Assembly: GCF_003144245.1 (NCBI RefSeq)
Contig: NW_020289983.1
Location: 186,001 to 250,000, forward strand
Reading direction: 5' to 3'
DNA: 64,000 bases
From: Jaminaea rosea
Taxonomy: Eukaryota > Basidiomycota > Exobasidiomycetes > Microstromatales
Each line of letters opens with the position of its first letter. Position 1 is the first letter of the stretch. Of the stretch, positions 46,326 to 58,319 are shown piece after piece. Under the pieces are notes generated by a model. The model was not told the origin of the DNA. It searched no databases and saw only the letters and a list, made by a program, of their open reading frames with translations. The position numbers and the translations under genes are program-made.

Positions 46326-49307
46326 ATGGAAGAAGAGCCTCTGCGATACCCTGGCGGCCTGACGGAGCGGCTTGAGCAAGATGCGTGAGTGCCAGCGAAG
46401 GATGCTGAGCGCATATGATAGACTAATTCGAGCGCCCACCTGGCCAGGACAACCGCTGAGGGCTCTCTGGACGACTTTGTGATCCAGTACTTGCTCAGGC
46501 GTGGCTACACCAAGACGGCTAGACACCTCGTTCAAGAAAACCCACAAGGTGTAGCTATCGGGTCCGTTGACAATCGCGGCATCAATGCGCCTAATAGCTT
46601 CCTCTTCGAGTGGTGGTCGGTCATCTACCCGCTCCTCTCCAGTGCTACATGCTCAGGCAAGCCTGATCCTTCACTCCTCTCTGACCTGGCATCTGCCGTT
46701 AGCGAGCGTTCGCGACCTCAAGCAGGAGTATCAGCCGAGAAAAGCAGCGCCAACGAAGATGGCTCCCTCTTTGTATCACCTGAGCTGCTCGAGCTTGACA
46801 AACTCGGCGATGACAAACTCCAGAGCATCGGTCCTCTGCCTCAGCATCTTCAATCACCGCCGGTCTGGAATTGGCCCACCGCCAGCGAGCAGGGCACTGT
46901 GAAATGGCCAGAGTTCCTCTCGCCATTTCAGTCCCCTACAACTTCTTCGTCTTCTCAGCCTGCCATAGTAGCTCCTATGGCCACCCCAGCTGCACGTAAG
47001 CGCCCCAGGAGCCGCAAGACGCCCGATGAAGCAGCAGTGGGTTTGATGGTCGGCGGAGCCATTGGTGAAGAGCAGCCACAGGATAGTAGCGTTGAGACAC
47101 CCGCACCAAAGAAGGGTCGAGGAGGCAAGACCAAGTCACCAGCCGCACGAAAGAGCAAGGCAGCTGCTGTGGCTCAATTTGCCGACGAGGGGGACGACAG
47201 CGCTCTTGATCCTATCCGTCCTCTCCCTACTCCTAAGCGCAAGCCCGCCGTCAGACGCAAGACAAAGACAATCTCACAAGACGCAGGGAACGACTCTAGG
47301 GCACAAGCTATCGCTGCCGCCATGGCCTCCTCTCCGAATCAGCTCTTCAGCCCGTCGGACGGGCCTCGTCCTACAGCACTCTCAGTCCCAAGTCAAGGCG
47401 TACCGCTTCATTCAGCGCAAGCCTTGTTCACCAGCGCGGACAGCAGCGACGGCGTTTTCAACCAGCACATATGGTCCAGCGGTCATGGCGCGACCAGCTC
47501 AGGTGCATCCCTGCCTAATCTACCGAGCTCATTCTGGAAGAGCGTGCCGCAGCAGCGAGGAGGCCAATACCCTGGCGGCGTTCTGTACCAGTCTTCGATG
47601 CCTTCAGCCTTTGTCATTCCTGCGGCACAGCAGCGTCCTCCGTCCTCGGCATTCACCTTCCCACATCAACGGGGCACTGGAGGAGCGTCCTCTTTGCCGT
47701 CGACTCTGAACACGCAGGAGTGGAAGGACTGCCCTCTAACAATGCCCTCGACCGCAATCGCACGTGCGACAGCTCATTCCTCGGCGCCAACGGCAGCCAA
47801 GCCACAAGACGGTGGCGAGGTCGATGAGAGAGCCAGCGGAGCGTTCGCCTCCTCGATGTTCGACCCTCACCACCCATCCCTAGCAGCAGGCAGTAGCAGC
47901 GCTCAATGGCCATCGCGCCCGTCTCAGCAGCCGCTCACCCACATTACCCAGGATGTCGACGTCTCCAATGTCCTCTCTCGTATCAAGCCGGAGATCCTAT
48001 CGCGAATGGCCGCTGCGGCTGCACAAGCAGCGGAAACATCCATGAGCGGACACGAGGTGCGAGGAGAACGGATGTCAAGCGAAGACGGGGCCGGCGGCCA
48101 TGGTCATGCTCAAAGCGACGATGCTCGACACGATGAGGATAAGGAGCCGATGACATCTGATGGCACTCAGCATCAGCAGCATCAGCAGCAACAACAGGAT
48201 GATCAACCGCGACTGGTCCCCTCCGCCCTACTTCAGCAGCTCATTCACGCCTCTTCTCGCGTGGCTGCCTCTCATTCAGGTCTGACCCACCATCATATTC
48301 AATCAGGTAGCCATCATCACCTTTTTGCCCCGTCCTACGCTGCAAGCACCCAAAACGAGGGCGACAGGGCACACACGGATACCATCTCGTACCTCAGTGC
48401 CCTCAATAATTCGAGCCAGGACGTCGGCCTCGACGAAGAGACTGAACGATTGCTCGATGCTTGCGTGGCCGAGTACTGCGCCGAGAGGGATGCGGCAGGT
48501 GAGCGCAATGCAGATGGTGCGAATGAGCGCACCAAGTCAGACCAGCTCGATCAAGACAAGAGTGGAGGTGCGTCAGCCAGCGACGCTGCCCATGACGAAA
48601 CGAAGGACGGCAAGAGACTGCATGGGCAAGGTAACGGCAGCGGCAGCAATGAAGCTGCGCGGCCAGCTCATCCCGACCTCAACATATCGCAAGCCACATC
48701 AGCCAGTCCCATTCGCCATGTCAGCAACGTCGCCGCCTCTTCCGGGCTCACCAACCCCACTCTCTGCTCTCAAATCCCAATCATGACCCTCTCTCGCGTC
48801 CCCTCCATCAGCGGCAGTGTCGGTCGCGCTGAGCCAACCAGCGAAGCTTCCTCGATCTGTAGTGCATCAGCAACTACCCAGGCGCTGAGAGACAAGGTGC
48901 AGAGGAGCATGACTGCCCAGTACGAGGCGATGGAGCTCTTCACTGAGCTGTACGCGCCTCAAAAGGAAGGTGAGGAAGAGGATGGAGCGGCTGAAGGTAG
49001 AGATGGGGAAGCCGTGGAAGAGCAGCAGGCGAGCGGTGTAGCTGGCTGCGCTCAGCCTGACATTGTGACCAAGCATATGAAGCCTGCGGAGAGAGGAGGC
49101 GAAGGCGTCGCAGTGGACTCTCAAGCGGGACAAGAGGCTTCAATTGCCCTCGCTGTGGCAGCTGACGGCCAGCAGACATCCTCCCCTCACGACCATGGCG
49201 ACATGTCCATGCAGGACGCACTTGGTAGCCAGCTTGCCGATGAAACGATGCAGCCCTCGTCTCCGAATGCTCGTCCTCTCGAGACCTGTCCTCAAGCGCG
49301 TAGCTGA
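46326..49307 (+). CDS. LisH-domain transcriptional regulator, Flo8-like
   Basis: Exons 46326-46384 and 46448-49307, intron 46385-46447; 972 residues. Exon 1 starts MEEEPLRYPGG. The junction builds a LisH helix pair (LDDFVIQYLLRRGYTKTARH), followed by the signature APNSFLFEWWSVIYPLL. This LisH plus F-L-x-E-W-W-S pairing is shared by Flo8, LEUNIG-type and SSBP/SSDP co-regulators. In yeasts Flo8 acts downstream of cAMP-PKA to control filamentation and adhesion; the same role is inferred. Nuclear-type basic clusters occur near residues 230-270 (ARKRPRSRKTPDEA, KRKPAVRRKTKT). The rest is Ser/Gln/His-rich disordered sequence with an H/Q-rich run (HQQHQQQQQDDQ). The start in exon 1 is required for a full LisH. 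Confidence 0.85.
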
Positions 49308-49436
49308 CGTATCAACGCGGCCAAGCGCCACTATGACCAGGGCATGAGATCAAATCTCTTCATTTGGATCAATCCACTTGTCACCATCTCTCCATTCGAA
49401 CCAATGACATTCACCAGTAAGCCCCGTGATCCGCCG

Positions 49437-52241
49437 CTACTCCGCCTCTGCCTCTGCCTCTTCTCGCATCTCCTCCTCACGCTCCTGCTCCATCCCCAAA
49501 ACCCTATCCCATCCCCCAACCTTCGCAACCCTAACGCCCGCCACTCCCCTCCCACTCGTCGGCGCCTCCCCCTTCCTCCCCCTCCCACCACCACCACCAC
49601 CCCTCGTCGTCCTCTTGATATAGCCCAGTAGGGCCAATGTAGAAAGGGCGAGGGCGAAACGAGCCTGCGCATCCGCGTCTTCCTTGCCACCGGAGGAGGG
49701 GGAACAAACAGCCAGCCAAGCGCGATACCAGTCGTCGAGGTTGACGAGTCGCCCACGCGTTCCTCCGCCAGGTCCGCCCGCCTCGAGAAAGAGGGAGTAG
49801 GCGACGGACAGATCTGTTTGCGCTTGCGAGACGGAGCTACGGTGGCCTTTGTCCTCACCATTGTCACCCTCATTGTGCCCATCGGCAGGACGCTTCCTCT
49901 TTCCTCGACCCTTCTGCGGCATTTCTGATGTGCCATTCATCTTGCCCGCTCCTCCGTGGCCAAGCATCACATTGAGCCTATGCAATCTCTCCCTCCTCTC
50001 CTCTACCTCCTTTCCGACTCCTTGATCACGCTCCTGCTCCTGCTCCTCCCTGACCTCAGCAGCCGCAGCAAAGTGTTCCAGATACACGCCCGGCCTCGCG
50101 AGCGCAAGCGTGATAGCCGAGCGAGGGCAAGCCCCATCCGCGCTGATGGCTTCCAGTCCGGCGACCCTCTCCGCGTCTCCCCCGCTCTCGTCAGGGAAGG
50201 CGTCGCTAAAGAGGGGCCTCTGCTGTGAGGCTGGAGCACTGAGCACAAGCTTTCGGACCGTGGCTCCGTACCAGTCCGCAATGGAGGTGCGCAATGAACG
50301 GATCCGCTCTTCTCTGAGAAGACGGCGTGAGACTGCCGTTGGGTCAGGGCGAGAGCTGTCCCTTGCTGGCGAAGCGGAGTTGGAGCCAGAGTCAGCCGCA
50401 GTGCAGCTTGCCAGCTCCTGTTGGAGGGCGCGAACGCGGTCGAGGAGATCGTTCCTGGTCGCAGAAGAGGCAGTGGAGGAGGAGGAGGAGGAGGAGTCGG
50501 CCCAGTCCTCAATCTTGTCGAGCCAGATTTCTAGAGCTGCGAGTGGATCAACGGCTGTCGAGCCTGGTTCTCCTTGCAAAGTCGTCTCATCAGCCGGCCT
50601 GCGCAGGGTCTTCAGCCTCGGTGCGAGAAGCGTATTAAGTTTGCGCCTCAGCCTGGCTGTCACACGCGCCGCTGCCTCTTCTTCCACTGCTTCATCGTCA
50701 TCGGAAAGCGATGTCCCGCTGCTGGTCGTGGCAAGTGAGTAGCGGAGCGCAGCAAGGTCGCGCTCGTCCGTCCTCGAAGCCATAGACGTGGACGCCACAG
50801 TGGACGGTATGCCCAATGCGAGAAGCTCGAGGCCGATTTCTCGTCGCCTGTTGTGCTCTTGCCCCTGCTCGCCACAGCCCTCTTGACCGCCTGCAAGGCT
50901 CTCGAGCCATAGCTCAAGCAGGCCTTGGTGATCCTTGCCCATCAGCATAGCCTTGAGTTTCCTCCTGTCTTTCCGTAGGCGCTCCGGAAGACAGAAGAGG
51001 TTTGGACCATCTTCGTCGCTTCGCTGCTTCTCGTCGAGGTCCATGGCGTCCTCATCTTCGTCTTCCTCTCGTGGGCGAGCAAGGGAGAGGACCAGACTGC
51101 TCCTCAGCCGCTCAAAGAAGGCTGACGTGAAGTGCTCAGTCGTGAGGGGAGAAAGACTGGGCGCATCATCTCTTTCATCTACACTAGCACCCACAGAGTG
51201 CAATGAGGTAGTAAAGTAGCGCTGCAACGCCAGCTCACACCACGCTCTCACGGCCTCGATATCCTTCTCTGGGCTCTGAGCAACTCTAGCCTTCTGGTAC
51301 GCAGCGCGCAGCATCACTCCACTGAGCGGCCCACTCTCGCCGCCCAGGACAGGCGTGTTTGAAATTCTGCCCACCAAGGCTCTGGCGTCCCATCCTGCCG
51401 TGTCAATGATGTCTATATCGAGGCCGCGCTTGTCCTCCCATGCCATCCCGTCTAGACCAGCAGGTCCGCCGACGCATTGCAGCACGATGGCGATATTGAA
51501 TGGTGGAGTTTGCTCCTCTGCATCGGTCGGCAGATTGGCGAGGTAGGCCAAAGTAGAGAATAGTGGAGCCTGGGGTAGACCAGCTAGGCTGATGAGGTAT
51601 GTACTTGGGCGTTGAGAGGGGGAAAGGGCAGCGTGCCGCTTACGTAGCCGGAGAAAGGACTGAGTTGCACTTGTACTGCTTGTTGAAGGGTCAGACGCAG
51701 CATCAGGGAGCTGCGAAGTCCACTGCTCCACGATGGATTCGATGAGCCTGGCTGCGCTTGAGGCTTCGCATTGGATGAGGGAGAGGTGGGCCCAGGCTGC
51801 GCCGCCGGAGCTCTCGGAGATCTTGTTGACGATACGCTGGTACAGCACCGGCTGCGGGAGTAGCGACTGTATGGCGGCGAGCGGAATCGACTCCGATGCT
51901 GCCTTGCCTCGCCTCTCGGTCCCCTCGATCCAGTCGTGCAGTCGCCTCACCGTCGGCCCGGCGAGGTCGTCGAGAGCTTCATCGCATGCTATCCCAAGAG
52001 CTTTGTTGGCATGGAGATACGCCCGTCGCCTTCTTCTCCGAGGCATGTCATTACTCTCGTACCTGTCAAAGCGAGGGAAGGCGCATAGAGGTGCCAGAGG
52101 TTCGTACGCCTCATCGTCGTCGTGCTCTTGTCTTGATTTGCTGCGCGAGGCGCGGGGCTTGGCCTTAAATGCGACGACGGGCTGGGCGATGGAGGAGAGC
52201 GAAGAGGTCGACGCTACTGGTCCATCATCGCCTACAGCCAT
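49437..52241 (-). CDS. ORC3: Origin recognition complex subunit 3 (Orc3)
   Basis: About 934 residues, single exon from ATG at 52241; the frame stays open upstream without a better ATG. Orc3 belongs to the ORC that loads MCM helicase at replication origins. The N-terminal region (ACDEALDDLAGPTVRRLHDW; then PLFSTLAYLANLP; FNIAIVLQCVGG) fits the AAA+-like fold. The C-terminal winged-helix matches the family: SLFLEAGGPG...RLVNLDDWYRAWL, then RFALALSTLALLGYIKRT, ending with a basic/aromatic strand GGWDRV. As in other fungi the middle is poorly conserved, with acidic runs (EEDEDEDAMDLDE). Identification rests on the C-terminal module and overall order rather than on catalytic residues, since Orc3 has none. 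Divergent with the senescence-domain gene. Confidence 0.8.
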   Translation of the reverse strand: MAVGDDGPVASTSSLSSIAQPVVAFKAKPRASRSKSRQEHDDDEAYEPLAPLCAFPRFDRYESNDMPRRRRRRAYLHANKALGIACDEALDDLAGPTVRRLHDWIEGTERRGKAASESIPLAAIQSLLPQPVLYQRIVNKISESSGGAAWAHLSLIQCEASSAARLIESIVEQWTSQLPDAASDPSTSSTSATQSFLRLRKRHAALSPSQRPSTYLISLAGLPQAPLFSTLAYLANLPTDAEEQTPPFNIAIVLQCVGGPAGLDGMAWEDKRGLDIDIIDTAGWDARALVGRISNTPVLGGESGPLSGVMLRAAYQKARVAQSPEKDIEAVRAWCELALQRYFTTSLHSVGASVDERDDAPSLSPLTTEHFTSAFFERLRSSLVLSLARPREEDEDEDAMDLDEKQRSDEDGPNLFCLPERLRKDRRKLKAMLMGKDHQGLLELWLESLAGGQEGCGEQGQEHNRRREIGLELLALGIPSTVASTSMASRTDERDLAALRYSLATTSSGTSLSDDDEAVEEEAAARVTARLRRKLNTLLAPRLKTLRRPADETTLQGEPGSTAVDPLAALEIWLDKIEDWADSSSSSSSTASSATRNDLLDRVRALQQELASCTAADSGSNSASPARDSSRPDPTAVSRRLLREERIRSLRTSIADWYGATVRKLVLSAPASQQRPLFSDAFPDESGGDAERVAGLEAISADGACPRSAITLALARPGVYLEHFAAAAEVREEQEQERDQGVGKEVEERRERLHRLNVMLGHGGAGKMNGTSEMPQKGRGKRKRPADGHNEGDNGEDKGHRSSVSQAQTDLSVAYSLFLEAGGPGGGTRGRLVNLDDWYRAWLAVCSPSSGGKEDADAQARFALALSTLALLGYIKRTTRGGGGGGRGRKGEAPTSGRGVAGVRVAKVGGWDRVLGMEQEREEEMREEAEAEAE

Positions 52242-52701
52242 ATTGGCGGCGCAGCGGCTACGAGAGGTCGTGTGAGTCTCACGAATGGAAACAAGGTGTT
52301 GCTTTGGCCGCCTCTCCTGCGGTCCTTGAACATCAATCCGAAAGGCCGTGCGCCTCGCGCTCTCTCCGTGTCTCCGTTTCAGAGCTCCACGCGAGCAACT
52401 CACTCACACACTCACTCACTCACGACTCCACCTCCAGACGCCAATTTCAGTCGCAGCGGAGCCAACTCGTGGTCGAGGCTTGCACCGCACTTGGCTTGTG
52501 CCTCCCCGCGCCTCCCGGCGGCGGCGGTGTTGGCTTGGCTTGGCAGGGCCCCACCCACCCACTCGCACCGCACAGCCTCGAAACAAAGGGACACAGCAGG
52601 AAATAGCAAAAGAGTCTCTTGGTGGAGGGTTGGAGCTCTCCTCTCATCTGCTTTCATTTCCCTTTCCTTCTTGCCTCCTCTTCTTTCACTCGCTCGCCGT
52701 A
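52242..52701. promoter_or_regulatory. Divergent promoter region, Orc3 / senescence-domain protein
   Basis: 460 bp with CAC/CTCA-rich sequence around 52395-52430 and pyrimidine-rich sequence just before 52702. Confidence 0.45.
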
Positions 52702-54600
52702 ATGACGTCCTCCCCCTCGAGCGAAACACAAGCAGTAACGCTTCTTGACGTGTCTGATGTCCCCCTTGTTGTCACCCAGCAATACAGCGGTGAGACGATC
52801 CCCCTCTCCAAGGGACAGGCATGGCAAGTCCTCCTCGTGGCGATCCCAGGTGCTCATCCCTCTACCGCATATCTGGTCATCTCTGTCCAGCAGCCCGGGA
52901 GTAACAGCGGAGATTTCGAAGTGGTAGTGCATAGCGACCATACAGTCCAGTTGGAGAGGGCGGCGCATGCGACCAACTTTAGGGTGCAGAGCGATGAGGT
53001 TCCTGGAGCATTTGTTGTCCTCGCATTGCCAGTCAGTGCGCAGGGGAGAGAGACGGCAGAGGCGCTTCAGGATGTGCTGGAGCAGTATTGTGGGTTGACG
53101 GAGGTCAAGGGTAGCGAAGCTGCCAACAGAGGTGCGGGTGCGGTACCTCCACCGACTGGTAGTGAGCAGCAACAGCGGCAGCGGCAGCATGCGGATATCG
53201 AGTTGGAGGACGAGAATGGAAATGGTGAGTGCACGCTGCACTGACCTCCATCTAGTCGTGCACGTACTGACCAACACTTTCTCACCTCTCGTCGGCCCAC
53301 AGTCCTCGCCACCCTCGACCCCGCTTCCACCCCCGTTGCTCCGTCCACCGGCTCCCCCTCCGCAGCTCCTACCGCACAACAACGCGAAAAGGACTGGCTC
53401 ATGAACGGGGCTCATGGCATAGCACGAGGCATGAACACCTTCTCAGGCTGGGCAGGCGGCCATATGACACGAGCAGCAGATCGGTACACCAGTCGCGGCG
53501 ATGCGGGATTCAACAGTGGGGCTGCGTCCCCCTCTAGGCAAGGATATGCGGGCAGTCCCAGCCTCGGCGTGCCAGGAAAGGCTAAGACGATGGGCGATGT
53601 CTCGCCTTCCTCAGGGTATGGGGATGAGAAGAGGGGATACACAGGATATGCCGGGAGTAGCAGTGGGGTCGACTACTCCACGGATCAGCACGAAGACGCC
53701 AGCACATGGCGTCGTTCCCCCTCTCCACTGCAGTACACCTCAGCAGGAACAAGCAACGACGGCCACTCCTCCCCACGTCGCTCAAATGTCAAGGTCCATC
53801 CCTCAGTCACTCGCGGCCTCACAGCCCTCCAAACCGGATCGGGCCACGTCGTCCGTCTCTCCGGCCAAGCACGCACTGCCATCCTCAACGCCTCCGAGGG
53901 GGCGGGACGCAAGTTGGGCGGCGTATCCTCCAGCATGCGACCGGGAGAGAAGGAGAAGTGGCAGGCTCAAGAGAGAGAGAAGTGGGAGAAGAGACAGTAC
54001 GGCCAAGGGTATACTGGCAGTCCGACTGGTAGCCCATCTCTGCAGCCTGTCAACGCAGGCCCACCCTCCGGCACCAGTACCCCAACTAAGAAGCCAGGCG
54101 CGTTCCGTACCCAACTGGCCCGAGGAGCACAGGCGGCCAACGTGCTGATCGACGGCTTCGACTCTGCCCTCTCAAATCTCGTTGACTCCGCAGGCTCATC
54201 AGCCTCGCAGGCAATCGAGTTCCGCTTTGGGCCTGAGGCTCGAGCGGCAAGTGGTTTGGCGGGCAATGTAGGGAGGAACGTCTTCCTGGTATACAAGGAT
54301 GTCTCCGGGATCAGACGCAAGTGTCTTTTGAAGGTAGCAGGGGGCTCTCTACAAGGGACCACACCTGAGGGAAACAAGGTCGTCGTTACCATGCCGCCCG
54401 AGCAGCAAGAGACGGCTGCGGGTGTGTCGGGAGGAGTCATGACGGGAAGAACGGGTGGGACGATGGACGGGAATGGTGGTGGCCGCACGGACGTTGACTC
54501 AATTGAGCACGACTATCATCCTGCTGCTGCTGCGAGCTCGTCAGGAGGGGCGGGGGGTGGGGGAGGACTGCCACGGTATGAGGATGTCAAGAGGGGGTGA
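52702..54600 (+). CDS. Senescence/spartin-domain protein
   Basis: 606 residues from exons 52702-53224 and 53303-54600, intron 53225-53302. The N-terminus (about 15-125) forms a beta-rich region (DVSDVPLVVTQQYSGETI... VPGAFVVLALP) like the one preceding the senescence domain in spartin and plant ERD7 proteins. The senescence domain is at about 210-560: NGAHGIARGMNTFSGWAGG, VTRGLTALQTGSGHVVRLSG, NVLIDGFDSALSNLVDSAGS, GNVGRNVFLVYKDVSGIRRK. Spartin binds lipid droplets and endosomal membranes; yeast and plant relatives are less studied. A Ser/Gly/Pro-rich insertion (about 220-380) interrupts the domain. Partner and exact location cannot be deduced from sequence. Confidence 0.8.
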
Positions 54601-54975
54601 GCCGCATCCCATCTCTTTCCCGCCGTAATGTGAATAGAACTTCATCCACGTTGCATCTTGCAAGGTGCGAGTGTCTGCTGCGATCAGAACGAAGGAAGTT
54701 GGCCAGGCTTTGTGCCCCGCTCGTGGCCGCAGGGGTGCAACGCGATCTGTACTGCTCTGCGACTGAGGCGGCTACGTGCGTGTGATCGTGGATCAATATT
54801 CATCTAGCCGCTGCTTGATATCCCATGGCTAGAAGATGTGGTGGGAAACAACCCCTTCACCACGCTCAGCTTGCCGCTACCGTCATAGCAGCATACCATT
54901 CTCCCTTCACTGCTGCTTCCTACCACCCTCCTCTTCTCCACCATGCGCATGCATATATCCGTCCATCTCTTCTCC
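54601..54975. other. Convergent 3' intergenic region
   Basis: 375 bp between the ends of the senescence-domain and Atp4 genes. No coding signal. Confidence 0.4.
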
Positions 54976-55935
54976 TTAGATTGCCTTGCTCTTGACGAGC
55001 CCCTCAATCTCAGCAACAGCGTCATCAAGGATCTGCTTCTGGGTCTTCTCGTCCCTGAGGCTGGCAGTGACCTTCTCGATGACGGAGCGAGCAAGCTGAC
55101 GCTGCTCCTCCTCGCGCTGCTGTCCCTCATACCTGACCCACGAGTCAAGGACGGCCTTGACCTCGGAGGCGAGCTCGGTGCGCTGCTTCAGCTCAAAAGC
55201 GACGGACTCGTTTTGGGCAGTTTCCTGGCAGAAGCGGGATGTTGTAGAGGACGAAAGGGGAGAGGTCAGCGGTTGGCTCCGGAATGTTCGGAGAAGGAAG
55301 TGACGAGTTGCAGAGCAGTGTAGTCTCGCTCGCTCGCTGGGGCGCACCTTGGCAAGAGCAAAGAGGGCGGAAGTGTGAGCCGAAACGTCCTTCTGCTGCT
55401 CGACGGAGTCGATGCGAGCCTGGACAGCCTCGGTGTGGTCCTTGCGGGCGCCAAGGAGGACGTCGCGGATCTTGCCGGAGGCTCCGTCACTGCGCAGGCG
55501 GTAGCGAGGTAAAGTACAAGGTCAGTCTCTCTCTCTCTCTCTCTTCTAGCATCGGTATCATGTACAGTCCATGGAGCGCCGTGCTACTCACGCCCACTCG
55601 CCGTAGGGCTTGGCGATCATCCTGCCGACAAGGACAGCGAAGATCAAGAAACCACCAGCAATGACCGTCTCCTCGTTTGCGACGTAGAGTTCCTTTGAGA
55701 TAGCGACGGCGGACAGACCAGTGCCGAGGGTGACGATACCAGCCTTGGAGATGAGGGAGTTGCCAGGAAGAGAGTCGATGATCGAGGCGGCACGCTCAGA
55801 GGGCTCAGGCTTCTGCGCAGCTTGGAGGGTGCGCGAAGTCGTCGAGAAGGCAGCGCTGGCCGGGGCAGCGGTTGCCGGGCGGGCGACAGCGCTGCGAAGG
55901 GCGGCGGAGCGTTGAGCTGCGATGCGGAAGCTCAT
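54976..55935 (-). CDS. ATP4: F1Fo ATP synthase subunit 4 (subunit b, peripheral stalk)
   Basis: 244 residues; exons 55935-55592, 55489-55348, 55224-54976, introns 55490-55591 and 55225-55347. The N-terminus MSFRIAAQRSAALRSAVARP is a mitochondrial presequence. It is followed by SIIDSLPGNSLISKAGIVTLGTGLSAVAISKELYV and a second hydrophobic segment AGGFLIFAVLVGRMI, the two membrane parts of subunit b. The rest is a long charged amphipathic helix (LGARKDHTEAVQARIDSVEQ... SVIEKVTASLRDEKTQKQIL) that forms the stator stalk. Length equals yeast Atp4 (244 residues before processing). The first intron carries a (TC)n tract. Three exons in phase. Confidence 0.93.
55526..55544. repeat. (TC)n dinucleotide tract in Atp4 intron 1
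   Basis: Perfect TC dinucleotide run within the intron, read by eye; on the coding strand it is a purine tract near the acceptor-distal part of the intron. Confidence 0.7.
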
Positions 55936-56256
55936 GGTGGTGGTGGTGATGGAGGAGGAGTGGTGGTGGTGATGATGAGGAGAGAGCCGAGGAAGATCAG
56001 TCGGCGTTGCCAGGCCATCGACCGTCGAGCAGCCAGACGGGCCACGAGCCTCGAGCCTTGAGCCTCCGCCCCGTCTTGAGAGTGGACTCAACGGCATCGG
56101 CCTTGGCCGGCTTGCGAGCCAGCAACGACCCATCAGCGCGCGAAAGGGGCAGCCACGTGGCGTTGCGTGACAGCTACATTCTACGGCAAGCATGGCAGAG
56201 CGGGCTTCTATTGCAGTACAAGCACGAGAAAGAAGGTCGAATGTCGCGACTTGCAT
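55936..56256. promoter_or_regulatory. Atp4 upstream region
   Basis: 321 bp between FMO 3' end and the Atp4 start, both minus-strand. A CCACC/CATCACC-rich stretch directly upstream of the Atp4 start (55937-55980) is the only regular pattern. Confidence 0.4.
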
Positions 56257-58319
56257 CTAGTAGCCCAGAGTTAGCCTTCTCAGCGTCTTGTTTTCCTTTC
56301 GCCGCGCCCGCCTCCACCCTTTAACGCGGTACCACTCCTCGCGGCCCTCTCGCAAGTTGGCCTCCGTCGTCTCTCTCCAATAGCGCTCAGCCTGCGCAGC
56401 ATCGGCTGGTAGCTCTCCGGCTGTGGTGCTAGCCCTGTTCTGTTCGCCTCCCTGGGCAGTGGGGTCATGGCCCGCCCCATCGATATGCTCCAAAAGCGCA
56501 TCCACATAATCAAAATCGCTCGGCGACCCGAAGACGAGCGGCATCGGTCCCTGATTTCCCCTCACCCCACTCTCATCTCTCTCTCCTTCCTCCACGTCCT
56601 TACTGATCCTCGACTTCCACCTCTCAGGATCATTCATCGCTAAACTCCGACTCAATGCAGGCAACTTGCGCGCCTTCCCCGCCCAATAAGACGCAATGTA
56701 CCTCGCCTGAGCGTGTGTGAACACGAAGGGTACGACGCCCGTGGGCAGGCCAAGTATGCCCAGTGAGTCGTCGGGAGAGTAGAGGAGTAGCCAGTCGTCC
56801 AAGTTGGCAGGGCCCGGTGCACAGGGTGTTGACCAGGGTGACAGCGAGGCTGTGTGAGGTGGGGCATCGTGGCCCTGCGCAGCCTCGCATCGAGCTCGTT
56901 GGAGGGCCTTTTCTTCCTCTTGGCCGCCCACTATCTCCCTCTTTGGAAGCGCTGGCACAAGCGGGTATCTCCCGAACGGCTCCTCGCTGTAGTCCACGAA
57001 CTCGTAGCTTACGTTGAAGCCCGTAGCAAACACGATGGCATCCACGTCCTCCAGTCGCGTCTCGTCCTCCAGTAGGAGGGTCCCGTCCTTCTCCACTCTT
57101 CTGATGCGTGGAACCACTTTGATCCCTTTGCTCCAGGCGGGGCTATGCTCGTCGAGAGGATCATAGTCCATAGCGGGCGGCTTGGCCAAATCCTCGATCG
57201 AGTTGATGACCTCTGGTCCCTCACCCCGCTTCACCTGCTGAATCCACTCTTCCTTCCCACCCCCGAGGATCTCTGCCTCAGAACGAACGATGTACCCTCT
57301 CAACTCTCTCGCCACGTCCATTCCGGATGAGGAGTTGCCGACGATGACTACGCGCTTGCAGGAAGAGAAGGAATGCGGGGTGCGATACCATGCGGAGTGG
57401 AGGAGCTTGCGAGAAGGCTTGTTGGTACGGTGAGCGTTGGCATTGGGGGAGGTGAAGTTCCACAGACCAGGTATGGGAGGAAGTGAGGGAACATTGCATC
57501 GGCCATTTGCGATCACGACGCAGTCGTACTCGTCGACGCTTCTTACGCCTGCCTCGAGGTCAAGACTTTCTATCTGCCACGTAGACCCCTCGCCTTCTTG
57601 TCCATCGTCGTGCGCTGGGCCTCGTAATCGACGCAGCTTGGTGACCGCCGTATTCAGCCTGATATCGCCGCCTAGTGCTCCGCTCTCCTCGCAGTCTGCG
57701 GCAAAACGAATCAAGTACTCCTCCACCTCGCTCCGCGAGGGGAAGGCACCTGATACATCGCGAGGCCGAAAAGGGTAGTCTCTGTAGCTCATGAGGTCGC
57801 AGGGTATGTTGGTACGGAGGCCCTTTTGAGCGGAGACAGGGCGAATGATGGCTTGTGAGTGGCAATCGTGCTTCTCAGCGTGCATCGGCTGCTCACCTCG
57901 TACATTGCTCCGATCGGCCACCGTCTATCTTCTTCACCCTCGCCTTTTCCCTCCGAAGGTCCCGAGGTAGGCCAACCTCTACCATGCTCATCCCACCTGA
58001 TGATACATTCCCCCGGCTCTTGGTCACACATCCACAATCCGGCCCCCAACTTAGGTCTGCGCTCGTAGATTGTCCTCTCGAACGCCACCTCGCTATCAGC
58101 TGCGTGTGAGAGGTGGTGCAGCTGCTGGGCTTGAACAATCCCGGCTGAGCCACCGCCGATAATTGCGACACGTTTGAGTCTCCTGCGGCCGTTGACTGCG
58201 GAATGAGCTACGGGACCTCGGCCGTTGTGACGAGCATCACTGGAGCCGGCGGATCCTCCCTTATCTATGCCAGCTGGGGTGGCGGGCGTACCACCGCTAG
58301 CCGCAGCGTGGGGCGCCAT
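56257..58319 (-). CDS. Flavin-containing monooxygenase (FMO-like)
   Basis: 662 residues; exons 58319-57897 and 57822-56257, intron 57823-57896 (acceptor TCAAAAG). The first ~45 residues are low-complexity. FAD motif: RVAIIGGGSAGIVQAQQLHH. The junction gives MYEGLRTNIPCDLMSYRDYPF, the FMO family's 'LRTNIPKEL' motif. The NADPH motif is RVVIVGNSSSGMDVARELRG; the HSAWYR segment supplies the FMO fingerprint His. A C-terminal DAIVFATGFNVSYEF is the conserved 'ATGY/F' motif. A Glu/Gly-rich loop (SEGKGEGEEDRRWP) interrupts the N-terminal domain. FMOs oxygenate soft nucleophiles (N or S); yeast Fmo1 makes oxidising equivalents for the ER, but no signal peptide is visible here. Substrate unknown. Confidence 0.87.

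Noticed and set aside
52242-52403. N-terminal extension of Orc3 to 52403
   Set aside because: The extension begins at a GTG, is Arg-rich and lies in promoter-like sequence; the ATG at 52241 is preferred.
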